Assembly (NCBI GenBank): GCA_035341665.1
Contig: DAOQVR010000004.1
Span: forward strand, 248,001 to 312,000
Direction of reading: 5' to 3'
Source of the DNA: DAOQVR01 sp035341665
Lineage (GTDB): Bacteria > Chloroflexota > Anaerolineae > JAAYZQ01
Length of the DNA: 64,000 nt
The position numbers and the translations under genes were made by a program. Below, piece after piece: positions 16,676 to 25,351 of the stretch. Positions within the stretch are counted from its first letter, which is position 1. Each line of letters opens with the position of its first letter. The notes under the pieces were generated by a model that was given only the letters and a program-made list of their open reading frames with translations, was not told where the DNA came from and ran no database searches.

Positions 16676-19321
16676 CTACTGCAGCGGTCCCGTATACCCT
16701 CGCAGGACAGTCGGCAGATAGATCAGGTGCGCGCTCAACACTTCCACATAGTCCAATCTGATCTCGGTATCCGTTCCACCCGGCCCGCTTGCGGTTAGCA
16801 CCACGGTGTAGGTCCCGGCTACGGAGTAGGTGTGCACAGGATCGTTGCAGTCGCTGCTGCTTCCCCCATCGCCAAAGGTCCAGGCACAGGTGTCAAAGTA
16901 GCCGGTCGAGCTGTTGGTGAAGGTCACCTCCAACGGTTTGACGCCACGCAAGGGGTCTCCGGAGAAGCCGGCGTGGACAGCATCGTAGGCGCTGATGTAG
17001 TTCGTCCGCGTCAGCGTATCCGTTCCACCTGGGCCGCTCACCGTCAGCGAGACGGTATAGTCCCCCGGCGTCAAGTACGTATGGCTCGGGTCTCCGCAGC
17101 TGCCGCTCGTCCCGCCGTCCCCAAAGTCCCAGGCACACGTGTCAAAGTCACCGGTGGAGCTGTTGACGAATTCCACCAGCAGCGGCGCGCCTCCTTGCGT
17201 GGGATAGCCGGTGAAGGCAGCCTGGAGGCCCTCACCCACCGTGATGTACTCGGGCCGGGTGTGGGTGCTGGTGCCGCCGGGGCCGCTCACCGTCAAGGAC
17301 ACGGTGTACACCCCGGACGCCTCGTAGGTGTGCGGCTGGTCGCTGCAGCTATCGCTCGTGCCGCTATCGCCAAAGCTCCACGTGCACTCTGTGTAGTCGC
17401 CAGACGAGAGGTTGGTGAAGGTGACCAAGAGAGGCGGCGCACCGCCTGTGGGCTCGCCCGAGAAGTTCGCGGCTGCCGGCTCATAGGCCGAGATGTAGTC
17501 GGTGCGGGTGAGCGTGTCCGTCCCCCCGGGTCCACTGACCGTGAGTGTCACCGTGTAGACGCCGGCGGCTGTGTAAGTGTGCGTTGGGTTCTGGCAGCTA
17601 CTGCTCGTCCCCCCGTCACCGAAGGTCCACTCGCACGATGTATAGTCCCCGTCAGACTGATTGGTGAAGGAGACGAGGAGGGGCACCAGGCCGTTCGTGG
17701 GATAACCTGCGAAGCCCGCAACCACGGGCTCATAGACGGCTATGTAGCTCGTCCGGGTGAGCGTGTCTGTCCCTCCGGGGCCGCTGACCGTCAGCGCCAC
17801 CGTGTAGAGGCCGGCTGCGGCATAGGTGTGCGTTGGATCTTCGCAGAGGCTGCTCGCAGCCCCGTCACCGAAGGTCCACTCGCAGGTGTCGTACTCGCCA
17901 CTGGACTGGTTGGTGAAAGAGACCAGGAGGGGTACAAGGCCGCTCGTAGGGGCGCCCACAAAGCCGGCTTGGGCTGGCTCCACGTAGGCCTGGGCAGACG
18001 CCGCCACCTGAAGGGGGTTGGCATGGTACTGCGCGTATGTCTCGCCCACATTTCCCTGGTTTGCCGGCAGGACATAGTTGGCAAAGGTGAGAGTCACCAT
18101 GCTGTTGGGGTTGTCCAAGCGATAACCCGTGTCGCCAAAGGATTTTTTGTCGCCCGTGTCTCCCGGATCCGTGACCGAGTTGTCCTTGTAGTAGTTGCTG
18201 GCGGCCCCCCCCCCGGCGTCTATTTCCGCCACCCGCACCAGGCTGCCCCGAGCGCCACTGATCTGGGTCCAAGGTACCACCGGCGAGGTCGGCACAGAGT
18301 CGGGACTCCCGTCAACCGGCACCCCGCCCGGCGTGTTGCCGTCGTAGAAGGTCATGGGCTGCATGCCGCTTTCGAAGGGATTTCGCCAGTCGTCGGAGAA
18401 ACGAACCAGGCTGTAGTCGATATCTTCGCAGGGCGGTATTGTGTCTCCTGCATCGAACTGGGCCCTGGCCTCCATGAGGGACGCATAGTTCCATGCCTGC
18501 GAGTCAAGCGTCCCCCCACCCAGCCTCACCGGCCCCTGGATGTCCGGGGTCACGGGCTGGTTGGTTATGTCGTCTTCCGTGATGCTGAAAGGCTGCCAGT
18601 ATCCAAAGAACTTGCACTGCCCTGCCACTCGGATCTTGGCCCGGTCGAGCACGTCGACGCCGGTCCCGTTGAGCTCCAGCGAGTCCATCCCCAGGTGGCT
18701 GGCGGGGTTGTAGCCGGCGATGTAGGTCTCGCCGACGGCGCGGTTGTTGGCCCCATCCCACGTGACGTAGGGAGCAAAGGTCGACGCCAGCGTCGCAGAA
18801 CGGTAGACATACGCCCAGCCCTTTTCTGCCGTATCAAGTGGGTTGGTGATCTCTACCTCATAGCGGGGATAACCCTGCGAGTCGACATCGTCAAGCCACT
18901 CATAGGGGGTAGCCGTATCCCCCAGGTCGGCGGCCATAAAGACCACCTGGTCATTGGAGTCGAGAACGCCATCTTCGACGACCACGAAGGCACCAGTGGA
19001 GTCGACCTCGTCGATCTGGAAAGGCACCTCCACCCAGGCGCCATCCCGGTATGCATAGACGAAGAGGTCGCCGAGCGTCACACCGCCGAAGAGGGGAAGC
19101 TGGCTGCCCGGGACGATGGTGGGATCAAGCGCCCGGGTCCAGGCTGCTACGCCAGACCCCCGCTCTGCCCCCTGGATAGGCTGCCCAGCGGAGGCGACAG
19201 CGGCCGGAAGGGGCAACCTTGCCCGGCTTCCACTCGCCGGTGCCGCCGGCAGGAGCAGGATACTCAGCAGGATGGCTGCGGTGACCCTAACTGTTCTCTT
19301 CAGATCAAGGCTACAACTCAT
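16676..19321 (-). CDS. Secreted protein with five PKD repeats
   Basis: An N-terminal signal peptide (hydrophobic stretch about 12-30, AAILLSILLLPAAPASG) precedes about 415 residues that I do not recognise, rich in Asp, Gly and aromatic residues. Five PKD domains of 82-83 residues begin at about 450, 533, 616, 699 and 781, each with WxFGD, HTY and SGPGGT motifs. Each also has two cysteines 11-13 residues apart, probably a disulfide. The C-terminus ends with IYLPTVLRGY, a short hydrophobic tail seen in other exported proteins here. GGAGG lies five bases before ATG. The role is probably surface adhesion or display; it may be only a neighbour of the biosynthetic genes. Confidence 0.85.
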   Translation of the reverse strand: MSCSLDLKRTVRVTAAILLSILLLPAAPASGSRARLPLPAAVASAGQPIQGAERGSGVAAWTRALDPTIVPGSQLPLFGGVTLGDLFVYAYRDGAWVEVPFQIDEVDSTGAFVVVEDGVLDSNDQVVFMAADLGDTATPYEWLDDVDSQGYPRYEVEITNPLDTAEKGWAYVYRSATLASTFAPYVTWDGANNRAVGETYIAGYNPASHLGMDSLELNGTGVDVLDRAKIRVAGQCKFFGYWQPFSITEDDITNQPVTPDIQGPVRLGGGTLDSQAWNYASLMEARAQFDAGDTIPPCEDIDYSLVRFSDDWRNPFESGMQPMTFYDGNTPGGVPVDGSPDSVPTSPVVPWTQISGARGSLVRVAEIDAGGGAASNYYKDNSVTDPGDTGDKKSFGDTGYRLDNPNSMVTLTFANYVLPANQGNVGETYAQYHANPLQVAASAQAYVEPAQAGFVGAPTSGLVPLLVSFTNQSSGEYDTCEWTFGDGAASSLCEDPTHTYAAAGLYTVALTVSGPGGTDTLTRTSYIAVYEPVVAGFAGYPTNGLVPLLVSFTNQSDGDYTSCEWTFGDGGTSSSCQNPTHTYTAAGVYTVTLTVSGPGGTDTLTRTDYISAYEPAAANFSGEPTGGAPPLLVTFTNLSSGDYTECTWSFGDSGTSDSCSDQPHTYEASGVYTVSLTVSGPGGTSTHTRPEYITVGEGLQAAFTGYPTQGGAPLLVEFVNSSTGDFDTCAWDFGDGGTSGSCGDPSHTYLTPGDYTVSLTVSGPGGTDTLTRTNYISAYDAVHAGFSGDPLRGVKPLEVTFTNSSTGYFDTCAWTFGDGGSSSDCNDPVHTYSVAGTYTVVLTASGPGGTDTEIRLDYVEVLSAHLIYLPTVLRGYTGPLQ
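16730..17974 (-). repeat. Five tandem PKD-encoding repeats, about 249 bp each
   Basis: The five PKD modules are diverged at DNA level but keep a nearly fixed unit of 82-83 codons. Repeats 1 and 2 are the most alike, which suggests recent duplication at the N-terminal side of the array. Confidence 0.8.
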
Positions 19322-19451
19322 GATGCCTCCTCTGGGCAGCGTCCACGAGTGATCGGTCGTGCTCTGACCAGGCCGCCGACAATCCGGTTTCCCGGTCCCT
19401 CTCCCGGCGAGAAACCGGCGCTCGGCGATGCTCGCATTGGCTATCGTGCTC

Positions 19452-20273
19452 CTAGTCCTGGCGCAGGAAATCTAGCACCTCACGGTTAAAGCGGCGGCTC
19501 ATCTCGATGGAAAAGGCGTGAGATCCGCCCTCCACGAGCACCAGCTTGGCATGGGGTATCCTGGCTGCCAACGTGTGCGAAGCAGAAGGATCCACGACCC
19601 GATCCCGCGTCCCGGTAATGACCAGCGTCTTGGCCCCGATAGACTCCAGGCGCTCCAGCGTGTTGGCGCCCGCCGGCGCCCGAAGCTGCGCGGCCAGGCC
19701 GTCAAGTCTCAGCCGCCTGGAATAGGTACCCGCGAGAAGCCGAGTCAGGGTGCGAAAGCCCCACCTGTTAAAGGCCAGCGAGACCAGGGCCGGCATCACC
19801 TTCTCCAGGCTGCCTGGGCTCATTCCCTGCGCCGTACTCGACGCGTCCAGGCCGAGCGCTGCCAGCGCGCCCTCTGTGACCAGTCTGGACTCGCCGCTGG
19901 CTGCCAGAGTAGAGGCAAGAACAAGCTTGCGCACCCGGCTTGGGTGGCGGATCGCGAGCTCCTGGGCCACCAGCCCTCCCAGCGAATAGCCGAGGATGTG
20001 CGCGCTCTCGATGCCAAGGTGGTCCAGGAGGGCAATCGCATCGGCAGCCATGTCCTCGATCGTGAATTCATGGGCCTCCGCCCTGGTCGAGTCCACACCC
20101 CGGTTGTCGAACGTGATGACCTGGTAGTGCCGGCCGAGGGCAGGGACCTGGAGCAGCCAGGCTTCCTTGCTGCCCCCAAGGCCCATGATCAGGACGAGGG
20201 GCTGCCCGTGCCCATGGATCGCATAGCATGGGACGCCGCCAACCTGACTGCTCTGTGGCGAGACATTGCGCAT
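19452..20273 (-). CDS. Alpha/beta hydrolase
   Basis: The 273-aa protein has the classical fold markers: oxyanion GLGGS, the strand FDNRG, the nucleophile elbow GYSLGG with S97, the acid D224 in GTRDR and H252 in GGSHAF. No signal peptide is visible. A promoter with TTGACT-17-TATGTT starts transcription near 20310, so the start must be at 20303 (nearly leaderless) or at 20273 (GGGAAAAG upstream). I prefer 20273 because homologous folds begin a few residues before the first strand. It resembles BioH- or carboxylesterase-like hydrolases and could be an off-loading esterase or thioesterase. Confidence 0.85.
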   Translation of the reverse strand: MRNVSPQSSQVGGVPCYAIHGHGQPLVLIMGLGGSKEAWLLQVPALGRHYQVITFDNRGVDSTRAEAHEFTIEDMAADAIALLDHLGIESAHILGYSLGGLVAQELAIRHPSRVRKLVLASTLAASGESRLVTEGALAALGLDASSTAQGMSPGSLEKVMPALVSLAFNRWGFRTLTRLLAGTYSRRLRLDGLAAQLRAPAGANTLERLESIGAKTLVITGTRDRVVDPSASHTLAARIPHAKLVLVEGGSHAFSIEMSRRFNREVLDFLRQD

Positions 20274-20316
20274 GGCTTTTCCCTGGACGGAAAGCTCGTA
20301 CATCGGGTTTCTCGTT

Positions 20317-20345
20317 AACATACGCGGAATCCGCCACAAAGTCAA
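20317..20345 (-). promoter_or_regulatory. Internal promoter before the alpha/beta hydrolase
   Basis: On the minus strand TTGACT (20340-20345) and TATGTT (20317-20322) are 17 bp apart. It would drive the hydrolase and possibly the whole run down to 2720, separately from the PaaK-like genes upstream. Confidence 0.5.
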
Positions 20346-20375
20346 ATGGCAGCCTCAGGGCACGCGCGCGCAAGG

Positions 20376-21890
20376 CTAGCCGGCGGGCGCGTTGCCGGGC
20401 ACCTCGTAAACGAGAGGCCGAAACTTGCCCGAGGTCGAGATCCGATCCTCCAGGTCCGGCACGATCGCGACGTCCACCTCACAGATGAGCCCGTTGTCTA
20501 TACCAGCGCGCAGCGCCTGGAGCTCGTCGACGGCGGCCTTGACGGCAGCCACCATCTCGGATTCGTCCACCGTGGAGGCAGGCCGCACCAGGATCCGCAG
20601 GAAGGGCTTGTAGCCCCGCCGGCCGACGCGCAGCTGCCAGCGCGCCACAGCCGCCGGCCGGCTGATGCCGTCCAGCGCTGCCTTGAACTCGAAAGTCGAA
20701 ACTCGGACTACGCCTAGGTTGACCATGTCGTCGGAGCGCTGCAGGAAATGAACCCTGGGCAGAGTGCGCCCGCACGGGCAGGGCTCTGTACTGACGACCT
20801 GGATCAGGTCCGAGGTGCGCCAGCGGACCAGCGGAAAGGCATCGCCCCAGTGGGTGAGCACCAGCTCGCCCTCATCGCCCGAAGTGGCCTCCCAGAGAGG
20901 GTGCGCAGGAGGGACAAAGCCCTCTTCCGCACACTCACGGTCCAGGTCGGCCTGGTAGATGATCTCGGGCAGAGAAACGTCCAGCCAGACGTGCAGGCCA
21001 TTCTGCGCGCTGCACTCGAGCAAGGCCACCTGGTACTCAGAGAATGTGTAGTAGTTGTAGGAGAGCTTCATGCCCCAGGCGTGGTAGAGCGGCTTTCGGT
21101 AAGGCGCCAGCGGCTCGCCGGCAAAAACGCCGCTGTGCACGCGGATCACGTGGCGCGGCTGGATCCTGCGCCCGCGGGTGATTCGGTACGCAAGCCAGGT
21201 CAGCGGGTTGGGCTTGGCCCGGTACTGGGCCTCCAGGGCACGCGGCGTCTCCTCGATGATGCCCTCGGCCAGGCGCATCAGCAAGCTGGGAAAAGCGACC
21301 ACGACGTTCATCTTGCGCTTGAGCGCCATCGTTGCGCTGTCTTTTGCGTCGTCGAAAGAGAAGGCTACACCCTCCCCCGATTCCACGTCTTGCGGGCCCT
21401 CGCCGCGCAGTTCGTTGATCAACCCCGGCCAGAGGGCCGTGTCGCTTATGAAGGGGGCTGGTGCCAGGATGATGAGTGCCACGTCGTCGCGGCTGCCGCG
21501 GCGACCGCCAAAGTACGAGGTGCGGAAGCCTACCCGACGCGCCGTTTCCATGTCCTCGCCGCCGATTGGCACCCATTTGGGTACACCCGTGCTCCCCGAC
21601 GTGCTCACCCAGAGCCGTGGCCGGGTCTCGCTGCAGTTGAACTGATCGGGGTGACTAGAGGCCTGCGCGTGGCGCAGGTCAGACGAGTCGGTGTAGGGGA
21701 CTCGCTGCAGGTCCGCATAGCAGCGAATCGCGGCGGGATCGACGCCTGCCGCCTCCCACCGCGGGCCGTAGAGGGGCGAGCGCGCGGCCCGCCGGAAGAG
21801 GTCGGTCGTGGCCAGCCGCGTCTCCAGGCGCGACGCCAGCTCCGGCAGGGGAGCGCACTCGGCTTCGGGGTCCCAGTAGCGCTTCTTCAT
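20376..21890 (-). CDS. PaaK-like adenylate-forming enzyme (504 aa)
   Basis: This protein belongs to the phenylacetate-CoA ligase/CapK family of the AMP-binding superfamily. It has the P-loop STSGSTGVPK (96-105), a CPCG motif followed by QRSDDM, and a complete C-terminal subdomain ending TSGKFRPLV, with the lysine kept. Start at 21890 gives a 4-bp ATGA overlap with the preceding gene and removes an arginine/proline-rich leader. It would activate a carboxylic acid as acyl-AMP and pass it to CoA or to the carrier protein encoded in the cluster. It is the last of three tandem PaaK-like genes. Confidence 0.85.
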   Translation of the reverse strand: MKKRYWDPEAECAPLPELASRLETRLATTDLFRRAARSPLYGPRWEAAGVDPAAIRCYADLQRVPYTDSSDLRHAQASSHPDQFNCSETRPRLWVSTSGSTGVPKWVPIGGEDMETARRVGFRTSYFGGRRGSRDDVALIILAPAPFISDTALWPGLINELRGEGPQDVESGEGVAFSFDDAKDSATMALKRKMNVVVAFPSLLMRLAEGIIEETPRALEAQYRAKPNPLTWLAYRITRGRRIQPRHVIRVHSGVFAGEPLAPYRKPLYHAWGMKLSYNYYTFSEYQVALLECSAQNGLHVWLDVSLPEIIYQADLDRECAEEGFVPPAHPLWEATSGDEGELVLTHWGDAFPLVRWRTSDLIQVVSTEPCPCGRTLPRVHFLQRSDDMVNLGVVRVSTFEFKAALDGISRPAAVARWQLRVGRRGYKPFLRILVRPASTVDESEMVAAVKAAVDELQALRAGIDNGLICEVDVAIVPDLEDRISTSGKFRPLVYEVPGNAPAG

Positions 21891-23026
21891 CGGGCTTGCC
21901 CCCTTTCGGACGCGATCTGGGAGGAGCATGGGCCGGTGGGCTCCGCTGGCACTCGGCCAGCCGGCGGGGGGTCTTCCAGGCGTCCGAGGAAGCGTACGCG
22001 CGGGTGGGTGATGCCGCACGCACATGGCTCGGTGCCGAGGACGCGGATCCGGTCGCCGGTGCGGTAGCGCACCAAAGGAAGTGCCTCACTCAGCGTCGTC
22101 ACCACATACTCCCCCTCTGTGCCTGCCGGCGCCTGGTCGACAAAGAGCGCCTCGCCTGCCTCGGGCACGACCTCGTGAACGGCACCGTCCATCCAGAGGT
22201 GCACCCCGGCGTGGGCCGGGCACTCGGCGTACATCTCGCGGCACTCGGCGCTGAGATAGAGCGCAAAGCTCTCTGAGAGGCCAAAGAGGCCGTGCAGCTC
22301 TGCCCGAGCGCCGCCAGCCGGGCCGTCCAGCGACTCGCCCCAGAATATGCCCTTGGCCGGCAGCGCCATCAGCCGCGACGCGTCGTGACCTAGCTCCCCG
22401 GCCAGGACCCGCGCATCGCCGACAGAGCCGGCCAGCCACCCCGGCTTCTTCTGGAGCGCAAAGCGGTCCCAGCGGTTGCGCCACAGCATGGAGGTGGCGG
22501 CGATGAGGAACTCGAAGCGCCGCGGCCCCGCCAGGTAGTCGGCCCGCTCCCATAGGTAGGGCACCGCATCTGCAACGAGCGGCATCGGCTCATTCATCGC
22601 CAGGAAAAACGCCGTGTCCTGGCCGTCCTGCCCGGTGATCAGCTCCAGGGCCCGCCCGGCACGCCTGAACCAGTGCGCGGTGTCTGCCAGCGTCAGGGGC
22701 AGCCACTTCTTGGGCCGCTCCGGCGCACCATGTGAGGTTACCCAGATGCGCGGCCGGACAAGCAGCGCCTTGCGGATGGAGGCGCCTGTGGCGACCATCG
22801 CCAGCAGGTCGCCGCCGTCGATGGTAGGCACCCCCCGCAGCCCCGACCGGCCGTGTAGCCTCGCCTCCCGGATACCGGCAGCCCGCCAGCGCGGCCCGTA
22901 GAGCGCAGAGCGTGCCGCCTGCCGGAAGAGATCCCGCTCCTCCAGGTCGCGATCTGCACTGGAGACAAGCTCCTCTAGCGGCAACCGGAGGATCGCCTCA
23001 TGTGAGCGCTGCGCGTGGTTCTCCAT
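21887..23026 (-). CDS. Degenerate PaaK-like protein without C-terminal domain (379 aa)
   Basis: Its N-terminal region aligns with the gene downstream (LFRQAARSALYGPRW against LFRRAARSPLYGPRW), and the core extends to YRTGDRIRVLG and CACGITHPRVRFLGR. It then ends soon after, about 100 residues before the usual end, so the mobile C-terminal subdomain is missing. The P-loop is also altered: it reads TSHGAPERPKK (97-107) in place of TSGSTGxPK. The frame is intact and its stop overlaps the next start by 4 bp, so it is not an obvious pseudogene. A scaffold, binding or regulatory role beside the active PaaK-like enzymes is more likely than catalysis. Confidence 0.8.
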   Translation of the reverse strand: MENHAQRSHEAILRLPLEELVSSADRDLEERDLFRQAARSALYGPRWRAAGIREARLHGRSGLRGVPTIDGGDLLAMVATGASIRKALLVRPRIWVTSHGAPERPKKWLPLTLADTAHWFRRAGRALELITGQDGQDTAFFLAMNEPMPLVADAVPYLWERADYLAGPRRFEFLIAATSMLWRNRWDRFALQKKPGWLAGSVGDARVLAGELGHDASRLMALPAKGIFWGESLDGPAGGARAELHGLFGLSESFALYLSAECREMYAECPAHAGVHLWMDGAVHEVVPEAGEALFVDQAPAGTEGEYVVTTLSEALPLVRYRTGDRIRVLGTEPCACGITHPRVRFLGRLEDPPPAGRVPAEPTGPCSSQIASERGQAR

Positions 23027-23056
23027 AGGGACCGTCCCTTCTCGCCGGGCGAACCG

Positions 23057-24397
23057 TCAATGAGGTCGCCGGTCTACCACCTGGCGGATCTTGATAGGTG
23101 TCTCGCCCTGCAGCGTTCCTGGGGCCAGGAACTCAACCTCCAGCGGGGCTATGACCCCGGACTGGTGGATGTCATGGTGCAGAAAGTCCAGGCTCTCGTA
23201 CAGGCGTTCCCTGATCTTCTGATCGAGCCCATCATGCGATCCAAGAACCTCGGCGCGGATCTGCAGCCGGTCCCGATAGTCAAGCTTGTCGATGACCACC
23301 TGGAACCCTGTCAGGCCGTCAATCGCGGTCAGGGCGGCCTCAAACTGGGCGGGAAAGGTGTTCTCACCGGTCCCCAGGAACAGCATGTCATCCGTGCGGC
23401 CCACGATGCGGCTGATGCGGTCTGTCGGCACTTCGCCGCACGGGCACGGCTCGTCGGGCATCAGCCGGCCCAGATCGCCGGAGCGATAACGAAGCAGCGG
23501 GGTGGCCTGGCGGTTGACTGTGGTATAGACCAACTCACCCAACTCACCGCGCGGCAGCAGCTCACCTGTCTTCGGATCGACGACCTCGACCAGCACATAG
23601 GGGCTGACATGGAGGCCGGCCTGCGCGCAGCACTCGCCCGCAGCTGCGACGCCTAACTCAATCATCCCGTAGGCATCATAGACCTGAGCCCCCCATGATT
23701 CCCGTAGGAAGGCGCGCAGCGCCTCGGACCAGGGTTCCGAGCCGAGCCGGATGAGGCGAACGCACAACGACCGCAGGTCGTAGACCCTTCCCGCTTCCAC
23801 GGTCAGGCGGTGAAGGTAGCTCGGCGTGCCGAACAGCAGCGTCGTTCCAAAGGTCCGCATCATCTCAATTTGCTGGTCAACCGGCAGGGCATTGCCTGCC
23901 GCCAGGGTGAGTACCCCCAGGCGTTCGAGGCCGTTCTGGATCAGATGCCCGGTCGGCCAATACGGGCTGCCGTAGGCAAAGAGGATCTGCGCCACGTCCG
24001 AGGGCTGTACCCCCATGATAGACAGCCCCACGCTGATGGTCCCCTGAATTGCAGTCCAGTCCCTGCTCGAGAAGTAGACGATCTTGGCCTTGCCTGTCGT
24101 GCCAGTCGAAGGAACAGCGGCCACCGCCTGCTCGCGCGGGATGGCCAGAAACCGGGAAGGATCGGCCCGCAGCTCCGCGGGAAAGGTGAAGAAGCCTAAG
24201 TTGGGCAGGTCGGCGGCCCGGCGCACGCTTCGGGGGTCGAGGCCGAGCTCGCGGAATTTGGCTCGGTAGAACGGGCTGTTGCGCACCGTGTACTCCAGCT
24301 GGTGCCGGAGCAGCGCATCCTGGTAGCCGTGCAGCAGCCGGCGACCATGCTCGGTAGCCAGGCGGCCATAGATCGCACGGTAGGTGGCGTCTCTCAT
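23057..24397 (-). CDS. PaaK-like phenylacetate-CoA ligase homologue (446 aa)
   Basis: This is the most canonical of the three PaaK-like proteins. It has the P-loop STGTTGKAK (97-105), the AYGMIELG motif, RYRSGDLGR, PCPCG and GRTDDMLFLGTGENTFPAQFE, and a full C-terminal domain ending IKIRQVVDRR. A start at 24397 gives a family-typical length and has AAGGAGAGG upstream; the longer ATG frame adds 52 low-complexity residues. It probably forms an acyl- or aryl-AMP and a thioester. PaaK itself acts on phenylacetate, but no phenylacetate degradation genes are near, so the substrate is probably another acid. Confidence 0.87.
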   Translation of the reverse strand: MRDATYRAIYGRLATEHGRRLLHGYQDALLRHQLEYTVRNSPFYRAKFRELGLDPRSVRRAADLPNLGFFTFPAELRADPSRFLAIPREQAVAAVPSTGTTGKAKIVYFSSRDWTAIQGTISVGLSIMGVQPSDVAQILFAYGSPYWPTGHLIQNGLERLGVLTLAAGNALPVDQQIEMMRTFGTTLLFGTPSYLHRLTVEAGRVYDLRSLCVRLIRLGSEPWSEALRAFLRESWGAQVYDAYGMIELGVAAAGECCAQAGLHVSPYVLVEVVDPKTGELLPRGELGELVYTTVNRQATPLLRYRSGDLGRLMPDEPCPCGEVPTDRISRIVGRTDDMLFLGTGENTFPAQFEAALTAIDGLTGFQVVIDKLDYRDRLQIRAEVLGSHDGLDQKIRERLYESLDFLHHDIHQSGVIAPLEVEFLAPGTLQGETPIKIRQVVDRRPH

Positions 24398-24593
24398 GGG
24401 CTGGGTTCCTCTCCTTCTTCCGGCGGCAGACAAGACAGGCGCGCAACCCTCGAGGGCCGCGCCGGCTTCTGTCTGCACGTTGTGGCGCAGCAGGCTCGCG
24501 AATTGCGCGCACCATCCATCCAAACGGGCCCCTGCCGTCCGCTTGGCAGGCACTGCGCGGCGGCTCAGGCCCCGGATGGCCGACCGGAGCTAG

Positions 24594-25007
24594 CTAGGGA
24601 TACCAGATCACGTCGCAGGTTTCGTTGTTTGCTTCGGCGTCGTATAGGTAGCCGAACTTGACCACAACCACGACACAGAACGTCCATAAGCCCTGATACG
24701 GCGAGTTCATCGTCCACGCCACGCGGCCATCCGGCTTGGTGGCGTGCATGCCAAAGACCGGGATGTTGATGGGCTTCCAGGCATGGATGTAGACCTGGGC
24801 ACTGGGAACTGGGTTGCCGTCCTGGTCCTTGATCCAGGCGGTCGCGACCACCCGGTTCCCGCTGGGGACTTGCGTCCCTTTCATGATGATCTTGTCGACG
24901 TGCAGCGTAGGCAGGTCTTGCGCTTCTTGGCCATACGCTGCAACTGGTGCTGCTCCGAAAACGACAGAGAGCAGGACCACAACGAGGAGGACGACCCGCT
25001 TCTTCAT
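24594..25007 (-). CDS. Small secreted protein with Ig-like fold
   Basis: This 137-aa protein has a clear signal peptide (MKKR then a hydrophobic run to about residue 20, cut near VAAYGQ). The mature part (LHVDKIIMKG, ATAWIKDQDGNPVPSAQVYIHAW, PDGRVAWTMNSPYQGLWTFCVVVV) reads like a single Big-1/Ig-like beta sandwich, as in adhesins and polymer-interacting domains. AAAGGAG lies seven bases before ATG, and a near-consensus promoter sits 42 bp upstream of the start. It is separated from the PaaK gene by 196 bp and need not belong to that pathway. Confidence 0.75.
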   Translation of the reverse strand: MKKRVVLLVVVLLSVVFGAAPVAAYGQEAQDLPTLHVDKIIMKGTQVPSGNRVVATAWIKDQDGNPVPSAQVYIHAWKPINIPVFGMHATKPDGRVAWTMNSPYQGLWTFCVVVVVKFGYLYDAEANNETCDVIWYP

Positions 25008-25055
25008 GGAGGCACTCCTTTCTCGAGCTACACCATACGGCAGGCGATTGCCGAG

Positions 25056-25084
25056 ATTAAAGCAGAAACCGCGCACCTTGTCAA
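25056..25084 (-). promoter_or_regulatory. Near-consensus sigma-70 promoter
   Basis: On the minus strand a perfect TTGACA (25079-25084) and TTTAAT (25056-25061) are 17 bp apart. Transcription would start near 25049, about 42 nt before the small secreted protein. Confidence 0.65.
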
Positions 25085-25223
25085 CCTGCGGGTGCACCTC
25101 GTGTAGCCAACTCGAGCCGAGCCTGCCGAGTCGCGACTGCGGGTCGTCAGGGCAGAGCGGCACCGGTGCGGGAAGGGGCCCCGTGATCGGAAACCGGGAA
25201 GGGCGCTGTGCTAACCGTTCCTC

Positions 25224-25253
25224 CCGACTCAGTCTGGCGGATGCGTGAGTCGG
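25224..25253. terminator. Hairpin, 8-bp stem
   Basis: CCGACTCA (25224-25231) pairs with TGAGTCGG (25246-25253) across a 14-nt loop. With the larger hairpin at 25265-25317 it forms a tandem structure downstream of the 56-aa membrane protein gene. Confidence 0.4.
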
Positions 25254-25264
25254 CAGATAGACGT

Positions 25265-25317
25265 AGGCGCAGGCGGCGCCGTGCGCGGGGCCGGCCGCGC
25301 GGTAACCGCCTGCGCCT
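25265..25317. terminator. Large GC-rich hairpin, 12-bp stem
   Basis: AGGCGCAGGCGG (25265-25276) pairs perfectly with CCGCCTGCGCCT (25306-25317). The 29-nt interior can fold further through GCGCGG/CCGCGC. It lies 35 bp after the stop of the minus-strand 56-aa gene and is probably its terminator. The rest of 25008-25351 contains only the promoter and hairpins listed. Confidence 0.5.
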
Positions 25318-25351
25318 GTGCTGCCGAAGAACGGCCAGAAGTAGGGCGAGA

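Noticed and set aside
16832..19489. An 885-codon open frame on the plus strand
   Set aside because: It runs antisense to the PKD protein gene, which has a signal peptide, recognisable domains and a ribosome site. Long antisense frames are expected in GC-rich repeats.
23027..23039. Near-palindrome AGGGACCGTCCCT before the second PaaK gene
   Set aside because: It overlaps the ribosome binding site region and has an odd centre; the match is short enough to be chance.
24437..24463. Palindrome CCCTCGAGGG with flanking GGCGCG/CGCGCC before the first PaaK gene
   Set aside because: The central palindrome can only form a 3-bp stem with a tetraloop, and the flanking pairing is six bases; it is not convincing as an operator or terminator.
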